Shown: one piece after another, positions 11,171-30,684 of the stretch
How positions within the stretch are numbered: the first letter of the stretch is position 1
How the letters are laid out: the number at the start of each line of letters is the position of its first letter
DNA from: Diphasiastrum complanatum
Lineage: Eukaryota; Streptophyta; Lycopodiopsida; Lycopodiales; Lycopodiaceae
Reading direction: 5' to 3'
Assembly: GCA_029204225.1 (NCBI GenBank)
Contig: CM055101.1
Location: 61,855,140-61,919,139 of the forward strand
DNA length: 64,000 nt
Translations under genes and position numbers: made by a program
Notes under the pieces: model-generated
Seen by the model: the letters and a program-made list of their open reading frames with translations, nothing else
Told to the model about the DNA's origin: nothing
The model's database searches: none

Positions 11171-11991
11171 ATGTCATCCATGGGTGGTTATTTGTTGGAA
11201 TCAAGTGGGAGACTCACTTCCACAAATTATTCCATTTGGAAAGTGAGGGATGGAATCACTCCTAGTGATCCATGACCTCTTTGACGTAGTTCTAGGAGTT
11301 GAGAAAGAGCCTTAGGCTGCCCAAGAACAAACCAAATACAAGAAGAGAGCAAGATTAGCTCTAAATTGCATAAAGTTGAATGTATGCAATGACCTCTTGA
11401 AGGAGGTGTCTTCTTGTGACTCATCAAAAGAGGCTTGGGATTCATTAAAGAGTATCTATGAAACTAATAACACTTCAAGAATCCTCATGCTAAGAGATCA
11501 AGTTTTTCAAAGCATGAAAGGAAGTGGAGAGAGTGGACAAGAGTATCTCTTTAGGATCAAATCTCTTAACAAGGAATTGAGTGCTATAGGAGAGAAGATC
11601 CAAGATCAAGAGCTAGTACAAATCATATTGAATGGACTAGGTGATAAGTTCACCAACTTGGTCCAATCATTTGCTATTCAAGACACTCTTCCATCCATTG
11701 AAAAGTTGCACAATGTTCTTGTGGCCGAGGAGAGTAGACTCCTACACCTCAAGACAAGAATGGAAGGCATGTTACTTAATGGAGGAGAGGAGAAAGCAAC
11801 TTTACATCCAAAGGCAAGAAGAAACAACATACATTCAAGAAGAATCAAGGCAAGGAGGCCGAGACGAAGAATGGAGGAGCAACTTCCAAAGGCAAGGTGA
11901 AGAACAAGGCAAAGTTCAAGTGTTTCTTTTGTGGGAAGAAATGACACTTTGCCTCAGAATGTTACTTCAATCAGAATGAACAGAACTTTAG
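11171..11991 (+). pseudogene. copia gag (element C), degraded
   Basis: Begins with an ATG at 11171 and the usual gag opening (LTSTNYSIWKVRDG). A frameshift plus stops between about 11255 and 11330 separate it from an open block, 11376-11900, with the UBN2-type gag pattern (LLKEVSSCDSSKEAWDSL, GLGDKFTNLVQSF). Another frame change near 11880 leads to a CCHC zinc knuckle at 11921-11962 in which the Gly before His is a TGA stop (CFFCGKK-stop-HFASEC). The element then ends at about 12000 where an unrelated LTR-like sequence begins. Protease, integrase and RT are missing. Confidence 0.85.
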
Positions 11992-12002
11992 TGATAGAAA
12001 TC

Positions 12003-12892
12003 ACAACCATTCTAGATTACGTAGCCAAACATTTAAATGGATGAAGCGCTAGATGAATAATTTGTCGTGAATTGCAAGACAAATTATCTGTCACGAATGA
12101 TTCACAAAGAGCTAGACTGTGCTCAACTGATAATTAGTTGCAAATTATTCGTGAAAGACAAGACTAAAAGTTAATCGTCTATTACCAGAAAGAGCAACAA
12201 GAAAGATCAGACGGAATGAAGAATAAGCATAGCAATATTGACAGATCTAAAACGTAGAACAAATGAACTGTGTCAAATTAAGTAGATCAAGTATACAAGT
12301 CAATTATGCAATAGAGCGCAAGACTGTAGCGGACAAAATCGCATGCCCTACAAAGCTTATTTCTATCTGTAATGAGGAATGAAAACTCTTCTCTTAGTCT
12401 CTTCTTCACTCACTTGATCATCTAAATACGCAGATGATATCCAATATATATACATAATATTACAAGTGCGCAGATGCGAAAGTACAGAGTGGATGTGCTG
12501 TCTGTAGGAGATCGTGGGTGGCTGCAATCGTTGTCCAATCTGTTAGCGCAACTGCATGGAGTGAGGGTGAAAAGGGTGCGACGTCAGCCAGTACTGAAGT
12601 GAACGTTGGTGATGACGCAAAAGTGCGTCACTCTTACGAATGGCCTTAGGATAAGATTTACAAGGTGCCTTATTTGTTAGGGCACCTTTGGCATTCAGTA
12701 AGGTAGTGTCCCCTTTCGCCTGTCACCATGACCTGTGTAAGAACACAGTGTCGTGATTCATTCGCCTTTTCTTCGTCTGTGCGAATTTGCGTGTAAAAAA
12801 TACAGACTGCGTGACAACGTTAGAAAAATATGCAGCATGAATGGAGGCAGATTAAAATTGGGATTTAGGAGAGTAGGAGGAGTAAATCCAAC
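12003..12892 (-). repeat. solo-LTR-like segment related to the 38-41 kb copia LTRs
   Basis: Begins near gattacgtagccaaacat, a string also present at 38193 in the LTR of the deletion-derivative element, and ends gtaaatccaaca, matching the ...aataatccaaca ends at 39260 and 41144. It interrupts the gag of element C. No PBS, polypurine tract or coding sequence adjoins it, so it is best read as a truncated or solo LTR of a related family. Confidence 0.5.
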
Positions 12893-13585
12893 AATAGGTT
12901 CTCAAATAAAAATACTAGAGTAGAGAAATTCAAAACACTGATTCAAATTCTTACTCAATTAATAGATAAAAAATTAATCATTACACTTAAGAATCATCAC
13001 AATTTTGTATAATCTTCTGACGATAATTAAGTATCTATATATGATCCGTCAATCATAAATATTTAGATTTGTATGATTCGTCATTCCTAATTTTCTGGAA
13101 TCCAAAATCGTGCTTAATCATTTACATGATACTGGAATATATGTCCAACATGACTCAAGAAAAGTAATAATCAATACAAAATCTTTCCACTAAGAAAATA
13201 CTGAATTAAAAAATACTTTTAAAACATGATTCTTTAACTGAAGTGCGAGATCCAAGTTCTATAAACAACTGGTAATTAAAGACTGAACGCATAATAAAAT
13301 GACAATCATCTTCAACTACAAAAAACTTTAGAATACAATCCAGAATGACATCTAGATACCCAAAGTCCTGCTGAAAATCAATTCAGTTATTATTCTTGGA
13401 TTCATTATGATTCGTTATCCAATTGAGCGCTCTGGGATACAATCACAAATGAGTTGAGTCTATTCTGTCTAGGTGAAGAATTTAATTATACTAGTATGAC
13501 ACCACATATAGATCCTTACCCAAATCATTTATAAGTTAATCCATAAATCTTCTATACAAAGATCTGTTAACTCTACAAGTATCTG
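12893..13585. other. AT-rich sequence of unknown origin
   Basis: No protein domain recognised; it lies between the solo LTR and the broken 3' end of copia element A. Confidence 0.5.
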
Positions 13586-13589
13586 TCAA

Positions 13590-15036
13590 AATAATACTTG
13601 GTGCCATTGAATTCATATGGCATAGTCTCCTGTGCCATAGAGTATCTAGAGAATCATCATGAGTCTGATGTACTTGATCTGCAGGTAGGCATACCTCCAA
13701 GTGATATAGGTTGCCTTTTCTTCTTCCTTGAGTGATGAGCGTACTGGTACTTGCATCAACAATGTTGCATGCTTCATATGAGAAAATCACACGCATCCCT
13801 GCATCAGCTATTCTTGCCACTAATAGCAAGTCTTGTTGCAGCGCAGGCACGAACAGAACATCTTCGAGTCGTCTGTCTCTACCGTTTGTGTTGAGCCATA
13901 GTGAACCAATACCATTCACTTGATGCTTTGATCCATCTCCAAGAACGATAAATCTTGATGGATCTATAGTTCGAAATTAGACATTATCCGTCTTGATGTA
14001 ACAAAGTGCGAGGTAGCTCCTGAATCAAGAATTACCTCTTGTGTGTCAGGCGTTGATACTGCACACATGTCTGTACAGACAAATTCCCGTGATTTTCTTC
14101 GCCCATCTTTGAGCTCTCTGGTTTCTCAACATAGGATGAACTATTGTTGTTCTCCTGTCTGCTTTGAGCTGATTTGTTTCTTGGATTTTGGAGGCAGTCC
14201 ATGGCTGCACGACCCTTCTTATGACAACACGAATCGATAGTATGTCCTTTGCATTTGCATCACATGCATGCCTTCTTGTCTGTACTCTGCTGTTTCGACT
14301 TTCCTTTGTTTTTTCATTTGCCTTTGCTGGCTCCTTTTGCTTGTTGATCTCGATCCTGCTTTGGATATGACTCCCTCTTAGGCTTGAATTGCTTCTTTGA
14401 TTTCTCCTTGTTGCTGTAGAGAGCTTGGTCAAAAGCATCTTTGTGATCAAGGTGCTCTCGAGCTTCAACTTCTTCTCGAATCTCGACAACAGCCTTTTGG
14501 AGTGTCATTGTAGGATCTTTTGCTAGCAATGTTCTGGTTGTCTAGAATGATCTTGGTAAGGCTCTCAACATATATGTAAGCTGCTTCTCTATTGACACTG
14601 CATTTTCTGCTCCAGAATTGTGTAGTGAAAGGAATAGATCCTTCATCTTCCTAATAAAGGAAGTGAGGTCTTTGCCATCCCACTACAGGTTTGTCAGCTA
14701 ATCTTCGAGCAACATGATCTGATTGCGTGATTTCGTCTGAAATCTTGTGAGTAATGTATCCCACATCTCCTTTGCTTTAGAGATTGTAGCCAGGTCAAGA
14801 GTTAGACTATCCTCGATGGATGAAGATAACACGGCTACTGCCTTGTCATTCTTCTCCCTCCATTCACGTAGCTCCTTGCCTGTTGTTGTAGGCATCTCCT
14901 CGGTGCCATCTACCCAGGGATATAATCCTTCTCCCTTTAGTATCAGCGAGGTCTTAACCTTCCATGCTAGGAAGTTAGATCCTGATGAATCGAGGATTGT
15001 ACAGATCTAGGATTGTATGTTGCTTATTGAAGCCAT
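13590..15036 (-). pseudogene. copia element A: gag, zinc knuckle, protease, GAG-pre-integrase (3'-truncated)
   Basis: Gag starts with the ATG at 15036 and reads leftwards through several stops and frameshifts. Recognisable blocks are MPTTTGKELREWREKND and SLTLDLATISKAKEMWDTL (gag), LLAKDPTMTLQKAVVEIREE, a decayed zinc-knuckle region near 14250, the protease motif VILDSGATSH near 14025, and the GAG-pre-integrase motif LWHRRLCHMNSMA near 13620. Homology to its sister (element B) stops at about 13595, so integrase, RT and RNase H are lost. Same strand and lineage as element B. Confidence 0.85.
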
Positions 15037-15135
15037 TGCTGTGAATTGTGTTCTCACTTGTTGATGGTTCTTTGTTTCAATGCTTAGCCTCCTAGATATG
15101 ATAGCTTTCTGGCTACGTCAGACTATGACAGGTGG

Positions 15136-15147
15136 GCTCTAATACCA
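15136..15147 (-). other. primer-binding site of copia element A
   Basis: Minus-strand TGGTATTAGAGC is one change from the plant copia PBS. One base separates it from the LTR. Confidence 0.8.
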
Positions 15148-15148
15148 C

Positions 15149-16190
15149 TGATGCGAGATAAAATGTGGAACGCAAATTTCAAATATCAATTAGACTCTGA
15201 AACGAAACGAAACAAAACAAAACAAAATGAGATGAAACTTGAACGAGCTCTGATATTGACATTGCTGAAGCAAAATCAAATTAATTGCGAACAAAAAACA
15301 ATTCAGATGGGTTTCAGATATGATTGTTGGTCACTGTTGGCTATATCATTCCTATAATCCTTCAGAATGTAGACAGACACTGCTGACCTACATTTTAGAT
15401 TAAGACAACATTCAACAAAAACTGAACCAGTGTGCGGAATAGATAAAACAAGTGAGTGAGATACACAAGCGATAGCAGACAATAATTCATTCAAGATTAG
15501 ACAAAATTAAGAGTGATATGTGCATAATAGTTCACTATAATATATTGATCCTCTTGCTTTTCGAGCGTTGTATGACAGACCCACACAACGCGTTGGCGTG
15601 AGAGAAGCGATGTTATCCCATGAGTAATGTCTCGCTTACTAGCGGACTTCTTGGATCTTTGTGGATCCTGCTTACAAAACTTGTCTCGCTCGCAAGCGGA
15701 CTTCTATTCTGTGTTTTGTGTGTTGTATATTTCTATCGCTCGTAGGCGGACTTCTATTCTGTGTTTTGTGTGTTGTATATTTCTATCTGCTACTGTATGT
15801 ATCTTATACATTCAAATTAGCACACCAGATTAGATAGACTAAACAATCTATAACTAATCATGGATTAAAAGAGAGATGGGTTAGGCACGTCCTAACGCTC
15901 TTCTGTTGACGTCATCATATCAGATCAGGGTTTTTGTACTTCATGGTACTTGCATGATCTTCCTGATCCTTTGCAGCATGAAGGTCAAAAAGTGTCGCGA
16001 AGATTTTTGTGTCGCTTCGAGCCGTTTGACTTTCTCCTGCTGTATCACGAAAAATTTTCTTTCACGAACTATTCACGTTCGTGTCTCTTTGTCAAGATGT
16101 TCACGAACATTTTCGCTTCGTGTCTTTTTGTGATGTTCGCAAACATTTTTGCTTCGTGTCTTTTCATCAGACTGAGGGCTGAAAGCTAGC
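15149..16190 (-). repeat. 5' LTR of copia element A
   Basis: Begins TGATGCGAG beside the PBS. It shares blocks with the LTR of element B (tgtagacagacactgctgac, cccacacaacgcgttggcgtg, tctcgcttactagcggacttct). A 50-bp unit is tandemly duplicated at 15686-15785. The segment 15990-16170 carries repeated ttcrcgttcgtgtc/ttcgcttcgtgtctt phrases. The right end is uncertain. Confidence 0.6.
15686..15785. repeat. two-copy 50-bp tandem repeat inside the LTR
   Basis: The unit tcgctcgyargcggacttctattctgtg... is repeated with period 50 and only two differences between copies. Confidence 0.9.
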
Positions 16191-16194
16191 AAAG

Positions 16195-17555
16195 CTTTGG
16201 TAATAGAAATGTTTTGTTTTTTCAAAAACTACTATTCCATCGAAATCCATTTATGCAACAGAGATATTCTAGGTTTAGAAATTGAAATATTTTAACCTTA
16301 GAATTTATCTGAATTCCAAGTCTATTCACACAATTAGTAATTTATATGACATAACAGTCTTTCAGAAGAATAACTTCATGCTGGAAAGAATCATATAAAT
16401 CAATCTGATATCTTATATTTGAGAAACTACTAAGAAGTAAAGGATTAATTAAGAAAGCGAGAAATAGATTTGAGGGCCTTTGATTTTGTAAATAATGAGA
16501 TACCACATTAGGATCTAGATTAAACCTAAATTTTTTCCAAAATACCCCACATTTGATCGAATGGTTTTCTTCTTTTCCATATCGCGACTAGGTACTAAAA
16601 CACACCATTGATCATCAAATCTTTATAGTCCTAGAATTTTCTTTCCAAAATTACTAATGTTCCATACCATCAACTTTTCCTTCCAGAAAAGCCTTAACCG
16701 CCTAATATGATATTCTAGAGATCCACTGATCATCTAGTTGTCCTATAATCACTATATGATATTATCTCTTGTTCCCAAACACTGGAGAATCCATTTATGT
16801 GGATGATTAGCATGCCTATCAGATGGATACCACAAATCCACATCTAACCATGTGACTTAAACAGAAGAATTAACGTGGTTCCACATTACATTTTGATCTT
16901 TCCAGATTAGTTATAAGCTTCGAACCCTACTGATGCATTAAAACTAGTGACAAGCTTCACTAAACTAACAGATCCAATGTAATCCACGTATCAGATTCCC
17001 CTTCTAACATCACAATTGACATTCAAAACTGCGGATAACTCAATGATTACAAAGATAACATTTATTAATTCAATTAAATGAATTTAATCCAGAAAATTAA
17101 TATCCAATATTAAGCAGTTATTTACAAGGATTACCAAAATCCTAACTGTGAAATACATTTTCCGATCACACTTACTACATCTGATATCCACTCTTCTTCC
17201 CTCCTTAGAATTTTCATTTCCCTGAAAATCTATTTTAGCTAAGGTACCAAGAAGACATAACGACATTAGTAAATCTTTAAAAATTAATTACTGTAGGAAA
17301 AAGTCTAAAACAATTTCATTTTTGTCCTATACCTAGGCTGAATATCTGATATATCAAAAATCATTTACTAGTATGTGAAATAGCACTAGTCAGATCTTTT
17401 TGAATATAATTCACCATAGGATTTTACTGGAAATGAAATCAGTTATGTAATTCCTATTATTACAAATCTTCCAATAAAATTGGACTTTTTTTTTATTGAC
17501 TGGTTTGGCATTACTCCGTTAATATTGACAAAACCTATCCAAACACAGAATATGA
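16195..17555. other. AT-rich intergenic, nothing recognised
   Basis: No coding block, RNA gene or mobile-element domain found between the two copia elements. Confidence 0.5.
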
Positions 17556-17564
17556 AATTACATG

Positions 17565-20220
17565 AAAGTACACTTGTTGAAAAATTTAGATCTACCAAAG
17601 ATTTGATCCTTCTTCGAAAGTTTGTGATTCGCTACTGAATCCACAAAACTCTTATGATGTTGAAGCCGAACTGCCTGGGATGAATCTGGCTGGCGCTCTT
17701 GTTGATCTCTTGGGAGATTCTTCGGGTACTGCAATGTCCTTGCCTTTGTCTCTTCAGCTAGGTCCAAAACCACTTCGGTTTATAGGTGTTCGAGCTGCAG
17801 GCAAGCTTGCGGTCCTTTCTTCGTCTGATTCGTCGCTCAACTGATGTGGAATTCGAATATCTTCATCTGAGTGTTCGGGTTCAACTCCCTTTATCATGGT
17901 TGGCAAGTCATAATACTGCTTTCCCAAGACTTCAAAGCAGGTGGAGTCATCATGAGCCATTGTTCTAGTCTCATCAAACCTGACATCTTTGACAGTCTTC
18001 ACTTGATTCGTCTCTGGCATGTAGATCTTGTAGTATGACAAATTGTTGTCATATTCAACAAGGTATCCTTTTTTCACTTTCTCATCGAGCTTCTTTCAAA
18101 GCTTGTCTAGAACATGTGCGTATGCTGCACAACCAAAGATATGAATGTGTGTCAGATTGGGCTTTCTACCCCACCATAGTTCATGTGGTGTCATGTGATG
18201 AACACTTGATTTGCATATCCTATTTTGGATGTAGGCGGCTGTAGCTACTGCTTCAGCCCATAGCACTATTGGTGCTTTCGAGTAGGCCATCATGCACCTT
18301 GTGGCTTCCATGAGTGTCTTGTTCTTCATTATGTTGTGGTGTATAGGATGCAATCCTTCTGTGAAGGATTCCTTGATCTTTGCAGAAGTCAGTGAAGCAG
18401 TTCAAGATATATTCTCTACCACGATCAGTTTTGACCTGCTTCACTTTGCTTTCTGTTTGTTTTTTTGCCCAGTTCACGTATTTTGTGAACTTGTCAAGTG
18501 CATCTGAATTTTTGTGTATAAAGTAGACTCTGGAAAATTTGTTATAGTCGTCAATGAAGGTGATATAGTATTTAGAACCTCCTACGTCGAAAGGTCCACA
18601 TATGTTCGAATGTACCAGCCCTAGAATCTTTGTTGTTCTATGAAGCCTCTGGTAAAAGGAGTTCGAGACATCTTCCATTTCATGCACGCATCATAGGTTG
18701 TCGAATTAGTTGCATTCGAGATGCTTACTCCTGTGATAGCTCCATGTTGGCTTGCCTGATACAAGGCCATTGGATTCATGTGGCATAGTCGTCTATGCCA
18801 TAGAACATCCACCAAATCATTAGCTTGGTGTGCTTGATCTATTGGTAGGCATACATTCAAATGATACAGGCTGCCTTTCGTCTTCCTTGTGTGACAAGTG
18901 TGCTGGTGCTGGCATCAATGACATTGCATGTTTCGTTTGAAAATGTCACACGCATCCCAACGTCTGTTATTCTTGCAACTGATAGCAAGTCTTGCTGTGA
19001 ATAGAACATCTTCTAGTCGTTGATCTTTGCCATTGGTGTTGAGCCATAGCGAACCAGTGCCGTCTACTTGGTGTCTTGATCAGTCTCCAAGAACAATATA
19101 TCCTGATGGACCTATACTCCGAAAATTAGACATTGCATCTTTGCCGTTGGTGTTGAGCCATAGTGAGAAGTTGCTTCTGAATCAAGAATCGCCTCTTGTG
19201 TGTCAGATGTCGAGACTGCACACACATCTGTACACAGATAGGTTATCGAATTTCCATTATTCGATCTTTCTTCACCCATCTTCAAGCTCTTTGGCTCTTC
19301 GACATAGGATGAACTATTGTTGTTCTCATGTTTGCCTTGAGGTTGCTGGTTCCTCAGGTTCTGATAGCAGTCCATGACTGCATGACCTTTCTTGTGGCAA
19401 TGAATGCATTCGATCTTCGGGTTCAGCCAACACGAATCGACTGTATGTCCTTCGCATATGCATCTCACACATGTTTGCTTTTCATTATCTTTCTATCTCA
19501 GTTTTTCTTTGTTTTTCCATCTACCTTTGGTGGCTCCCTCTGTTTGCTAGTCTCGATCCTGACTCCCTCTTAGGCTTGAACTGCTTCTTGGGCTTCTCCT
19601 TATTGTTGTAGAGAGCTTGGTTTGAGCTTTTCTTGTTCTCGGACTTCAACTCCCTCTCGAATCTCGATCATTACCTTGTCGAGTGTCATATCTGGATCCT
19701 TTGCTAGCAAGGTTAGAGTCGTCTGGAAGGATCTTGGCAAAGCTTGTAGTAGGTACGTGACCTGCTTCTCTATTGATATGACATTTTTTGTTCCGTCGTT
19801 GTGTAACGAAAGGAACAGATCTTTCATCTTTCTGATAAAAGATGTAAGGTCTTTGCCATCCCATCATAGATTCGTTAGTTGTTCTTCAAGAAGCATAATC
19901 TGGCTGTGTGATTTCGTTTGAAATCTGGTAATCAATGCATTCCACATCTCTCTTGCATTAGAGAGTGTCACAAGGTCAAGCGTTAGTAGGCTATCTTCGA
20001 TGGATGAGGATAACATGGCTACTATCTTGTCGTTCTTTTCTCTCTGTTCTTGTAGCTCTTTGCCGATTGTTGTAGGCATCTCTTCGGTGCCATCTACCTA
20101 GGGCCATAGTTCTTCTCCCTTTAGAATGAGAGAGGTCTTCACCTTCCATGCTAGGAAGTTGGATCCAGCAGAGTTGAGGATTGTGCAGATCTTCGACTGT
20201 ATGCTGCTTATGGATGCCAT
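17565..20220 (-). pseudogene. copia element B: gag to integrase (RT missing), multiply mutated
   Basis: Gag starts at the ATG at 20220. In order on the minus strand: gag blocks (MPTTIGKELQEQREKND, SLLTLDLVTLSNAREMWNAL, LLAKDPDMTLDKVMIEIREG), a CCHC zinc knuckle CIHCHKKGHAVMDC near 19400, a protease whose catalytic loop reads LDSEATSH instead of LDSGATSH, GAG-pre-integrase LWHRRLCHMNPMA, and an integrase core in which the first acidic residue is replaced (LVHSNICGP rather than HSD) while TDRGREY keeps the second. Several frameshifts and stops divide it. It ends at about 17570 in the linker before RT. Confidence 0.9.
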
Positions 20221-20299
20221 TGTCGTGAGCTATGTTCTTCAGCTTGTTTCTTATTCTTTGTTGTAATCAATTGATCTCCTTGATCTTAAAAGCCTTCAG

Positions 20300-20311
20300 G
20301 CTCTGATACCA
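20300..20311 (-). other. primer-binding site of copia element B
   Basis: Minus-strand TGGTATCAGAGC, a perfect plant copia PBS, one base from the LTR end ...CAACA. Confidence 0.9.
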
Positions 20312-20312
20312 C

Positions 20313-20735
20313 TGTTGAGCGTGCAGAGATTTGGGAGAATGAATAAGATTCGATTTCCTATCTCTGATTGAACCTGGATGGAATTCGATTCTGTCTGTCG
20401 CTGCTGCCTTGCTAGAACGAATCTACAATCCTCCAGAGTGTAGAAAGACACTGTTGACTTACGTTACAATTCATTTAAGCATCCAACAAATATGAACCAA
20501 TGTGCGAAAAAGAGTAATAAACAGTTGATTGAGAACAAATAACAGTCAGACACAAAAACATTCGCGATCGTTCACAACATGTGCAATTCAAGCCACTATA
20601 TTAGAAATGATCTTCTTGCAAGAGCGCTGTTGTGACAAACCCACACAACACGTCGGCGTGCGAGAAACTCTCTCTCTCACAAATGATATCAGATCGTCTC
20701 GCTTACTAGCGGACTTCTGGGACATCGGCTAGCAG
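20313..20735 (-). repeat. 5' LTR of copia element B (probably truncated)
   Basis: Starts TGTTGAGCGTGC next to the PBS and aligns by eye with the LTR of element A up to the block tctcgcttactagcggacttctgggac, after which similarity ends. No second copy is present because the element is cut before its 3' end. Confidence 0.65.
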
Positions 20736-21560
20736 TTCTTTGGCTTTGATGAAATAGTTAGTTGGGCATGGTCAGTCATGATCAAACTCAAGCATAAGCT
20801 AATAACATTAGCGAAGAAAAGTGACTCAATTCTTTCTTTTGCTTTAGTTGCGGCTTTTGTCCTTGAAAAATCACAAGAATCTTGAATTGATTGCTATCAT
20901 AACATGCAACTTTGCAGTTTGCTTTGCTTGCTTTTGTGTTCCCTCTTCTTATTGCATGTCCATGTGAGCTCATTTGTTCTAATTACAGAGCATGCAATTT
21001 TGGATGTCGATGGTGGGGCATGGAATATTAAGAACATTGAGAATATAAATCCCCAATCCATTTAACATATGTCTTTCTCTATTTTGTATGCATTCACCAT
21101 CACTTACATGTTGGGTAGTTTAGCTCTTGACCAAAGTGCAAGTCTCAAAAGTTTGGATTACCACCAAATTTTATCCTTCAACATTCACTCGTTTCTAAAC
21201 TCCGTTGAACAACCTTCACACATGGTAATGCCTTTGTACATTTTACATACATTTCTTTGGTCTTTGATGGGTTTTCCCATCTTCTATCAATGAGAAACTG
21301 GAAGTTTATTCTTCTCTTCTTTGCAAGGCAACACAACAAATCTAGAGCAACTAAACCTTCCTTGTAAGGCAATAGCAGGGAGAGAAAAGAGGTAACAAAC
21401 TTGATTGACATTTACTTGGTAAACTTCCTTGGGGGCGTGTTCAGACCTTACCCTCAAAAGCATAAACCCTATCCCCAGGCATTCACCCTCACCCAAGGCC
21501 TGTCCCCGATCCTCGCATTTATTCTATCTCCTCCTCATTGGCTCGCTCTCTTCTTAGCTC
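20736..21560. other. upstream region of UFM1
   Basis: No coding block recognised up to the UFM1 leader. The last 150 bp are less AT-rich than the rest. Confidence 0.45.
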
Positions 21561-21565
21561 AGGGT
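21464..21565 (+). promoter_or_regulatory. putative UFM1 promoter elements
   Basis: A telo-box AAACCCTA lies at 21464-21471, a motif common in promoters of plant housekeeping genes. An inverted CCAAT box (cattggctc) is near 21535 and a second reversed AAACCCTGA-like motif near 21558. No TATA box was seen. The transcription start is not determinable here. Confidence 0.35.
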
Positions 21566-21628
21566 TTGTTGCAAGAGAACAGCAGCAGCACATACTATTC
21601 CTACTACTCCGACAACATCGTCGTCGTT

Positions 21629-28016
<6,388 letters not shown>

Positions 28017-30290
28017 CTTTGGAATTACCATTAACAGGCTTTTTATTTTGAAAGCTGGAACAAGTCTATTGAGACTTGCTAATATATAAGCAAACGCTTG
28101 CCTTCAGGATGAAATGTTTGTGAATTTTACAACATTGATCATTGACCACTGATTAGTGTCCAACTGTGAAAGTAATGGTTGCCTCACAAATGTAGGCATC
28201 TTTCATTATTTCAACTTTTGTCAAGCCTTTTGGTATGTTAACAGTTCCATTGATTTCGTGGAGTACTGTTTTCTCTGCATCTCAAAGTTTTTACAACTGA
28301 TCTTGTTTGGCTCTGCGATTTCTCCTTGAGATTTTAAATTAGGTTCAGATTCTATTGTGCATGCCTATTTTTTGGGATTCAATTGAGAGGGTTGTTATTG
28401 GTGATGCTGAATTCACATACTAACAAGATCTTTAGTAGCATTATCGAATCAGATAAGTATAAAGGCTTTTAACAAATTTTCACTTATTATGTGTATGCCT
28501 GTCATTGCACTATATATCTGTCACTTAGTATGTATACCTGTCATTGCAGTATCTGCATTTTCAGTCATCTATTTTGTCCTGTTTTGAAAGATCCTTTTCA
28601 TTTTAAGGTGTGTGGTACTTGCACAGGTTTCTCTGTTGCAGTTGTTTTCTAGCTGGCATTTGGTATCTCTACAAGTTTCCTAACTTAACAACATTCACAG
28701 CTTAAATCGTACGAATGGTTTTGACTCTATCCACTGTATTTTTAATCAAATCCACAATGTTTTCCCTTGTAAATCGTAAGAATGGTTTGACTCCATCCAC
28801 TGTATTTTTAATCAAATCCACAATGTTTTCCCTTGTAGTTTGAAGGAACTGTTGTTCAATAAAATGATGGACAGATGTAAAATGAGGTATATTTTTTATG
28901 CATAAGGTGTGACTGAAAGGTGCTTCATGAGTAAAGAAAATTGGCTATTCAAGACACACTTCTTCAACCTATTACAATATTAGTACATGTTTTAGAAGAA
29001 AAAATTTGAGTGTAGATATGTTAAGTTTATTTGGCCCTCTAAGCATCGTTTCAATGAATCTTGATTTTGGCATTTGAACGGATTTTGGATTTGAATCTTG
29101 ATTCCAATGTGTCAAAATTTGAAAAATGTTTTCTGTTTTCCATCTTAAAAAAGAAAATTGAGAACTTCTCAGGGGTTTTTTGAATCGTTTTGTAGGAGCT
29201 CAAATATGTTATCAATCAATTCGAATTGACTGAAATCTCTTGGATACTATGTTCACAAGATCGGTAGAAACTTTTATGCAATTTATGTGTTGGGTGTCTC
29301 TTGTACCTATTCAAAGTATTATTTGTTAGGTTGTTGTAGGTGGATAAGTTGCACTCAAGAGTGCATATAGTTTAGGTGAAAGTTTCTCCTTTACTATGTA
29401 TAAGGTTTATTAGGGTCACATTACGAAGATGATAAGTTATATCATGGTCCAAGCTTCTTGCTACAATTGCATTTGATTGCAACTTAAAGATAAAGAGAAA
29501 GTGCATAAAGTGGAATTTGAACAAGTTCCAAGAACTAACCAACTCATCACTTATTGGAGGACTACTTAACCATAGTTGCAAATGTAACACATTATCATTT
29601 GAGGAACAGCAGTAGCTCTATGATGTTTCCCAACTTTGATTGGAAACTAACTATCATGATGTAAGATGCAAAGAACAAGTGACGACATTAAGCTTCAAAA
29701 GGCAACATTGTGCATACTTGTAAGCATGGTATTAGAGGAAGTTGATCATTTACAAAATCGTAGTAGCTCTATGATATTTCCAACTTTGATTGGAAATTGA
29801 CTATCATTATGTAAGACACAAACCACAAGTGATATTAGGACAATGTGTGTACTTTGTAAGCAAGGCATCAAAGGGAGTTGATCGTTGATGTTCCAATTCA
29901 TCAAGTCGTGGGGATGTAAAGCTATCGCAAATGGGGAATGGACAAACTACAAGTTTTGTGAGTGTTTTATCATTATTTTGAAGATTAGATCAAGAAAATG
30001 TGAATTCAATTTATAGACATCAAAGTCAAATCGCAATATTCAATAATCAAGACAACCAAACCTCGAGGTCTTCAACATAGTGAAGAGTATTGATATGGCT
30101 ATAAATGGCTATTATTTTTTGCCACCAACTCTACTCATTGACAAGTCTTTTAAAGATGTTCAAAAAAATAAAATCAATTTTCAAAATAGTTTTCTTCTTC
30201 CCAGTTCTGCTCATCGATGAGTGAAGCTGGTAGGCAAAACAAAGAATATTTACCTTTTTTTTATTTTTTTGAAAATTTAATTGCACTATC
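28017..30290. other. UFM1 3' region and intergenic, with local tandem duplications
   Basis: No gene seen. A 67-bp unit (aaatcgtamgaatggt...) is duplicated at 28704-28770 and 28771-28837. A looser repeat of about 130-140 bp (tagctctatgatrtttcc ... aactttgattgg) occupies 29609-29750 and 29759-29886. The UFM1 polyadenylation site should lie just after 28016 but was not fixed. Confidence 0.6.
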
Positions 30291-30299
30291 ATATATTTA

Positions 30300-30684
30300 C
30301 AAATGTACAAGTACAAAGAGAGAGCGGCATCCATGGCCGAAAACTGACTGTGTCTTACTAAACTGGCCAAAGCCCAGCCGTCGCAGACAAGGAGGGGGGT
30401 TCTCCCTCAAAAACCTGATGATTTCTGGCCATCCAAATCTTACACAACACCGCTAGCCTGCACACATGCCAAAAGGTAAGAGCAAAAGAATCTGTCAGAA
30501 AGTAGTCCCCCAGTAGGATAGTGGCAGTATCCAGAGAGAAAGTGGGATCCCAACGCGAAAAATGTGACTCAGCTCCAGCCAAAGATGACGGTAACAGTAA
30601 AAGAATAAGTGCTTCATTGTTTCTTTGTTAACAATCAGAAATGCAACATCAAGCATTCACCATAAGCAATCACCAAGTAGGGAA
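30300..30684 (-). pseudogene. LINE retrotransposon 3' fragment (zf-RVT region)
   Basis: The minus strand shows the LINE post-RT zinc-binding pattern NKETMKHLFFYC and, in a shifted frame, LAVLCKIWMARNHQVFEG, resembling the common LINE ending W-x-IW-x-x-RN-x-x-F. Stops and a frameshift are present. RT and endonuclease are missing. It abuts the 3' LTR of copia element E. Confidence 0.6.
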
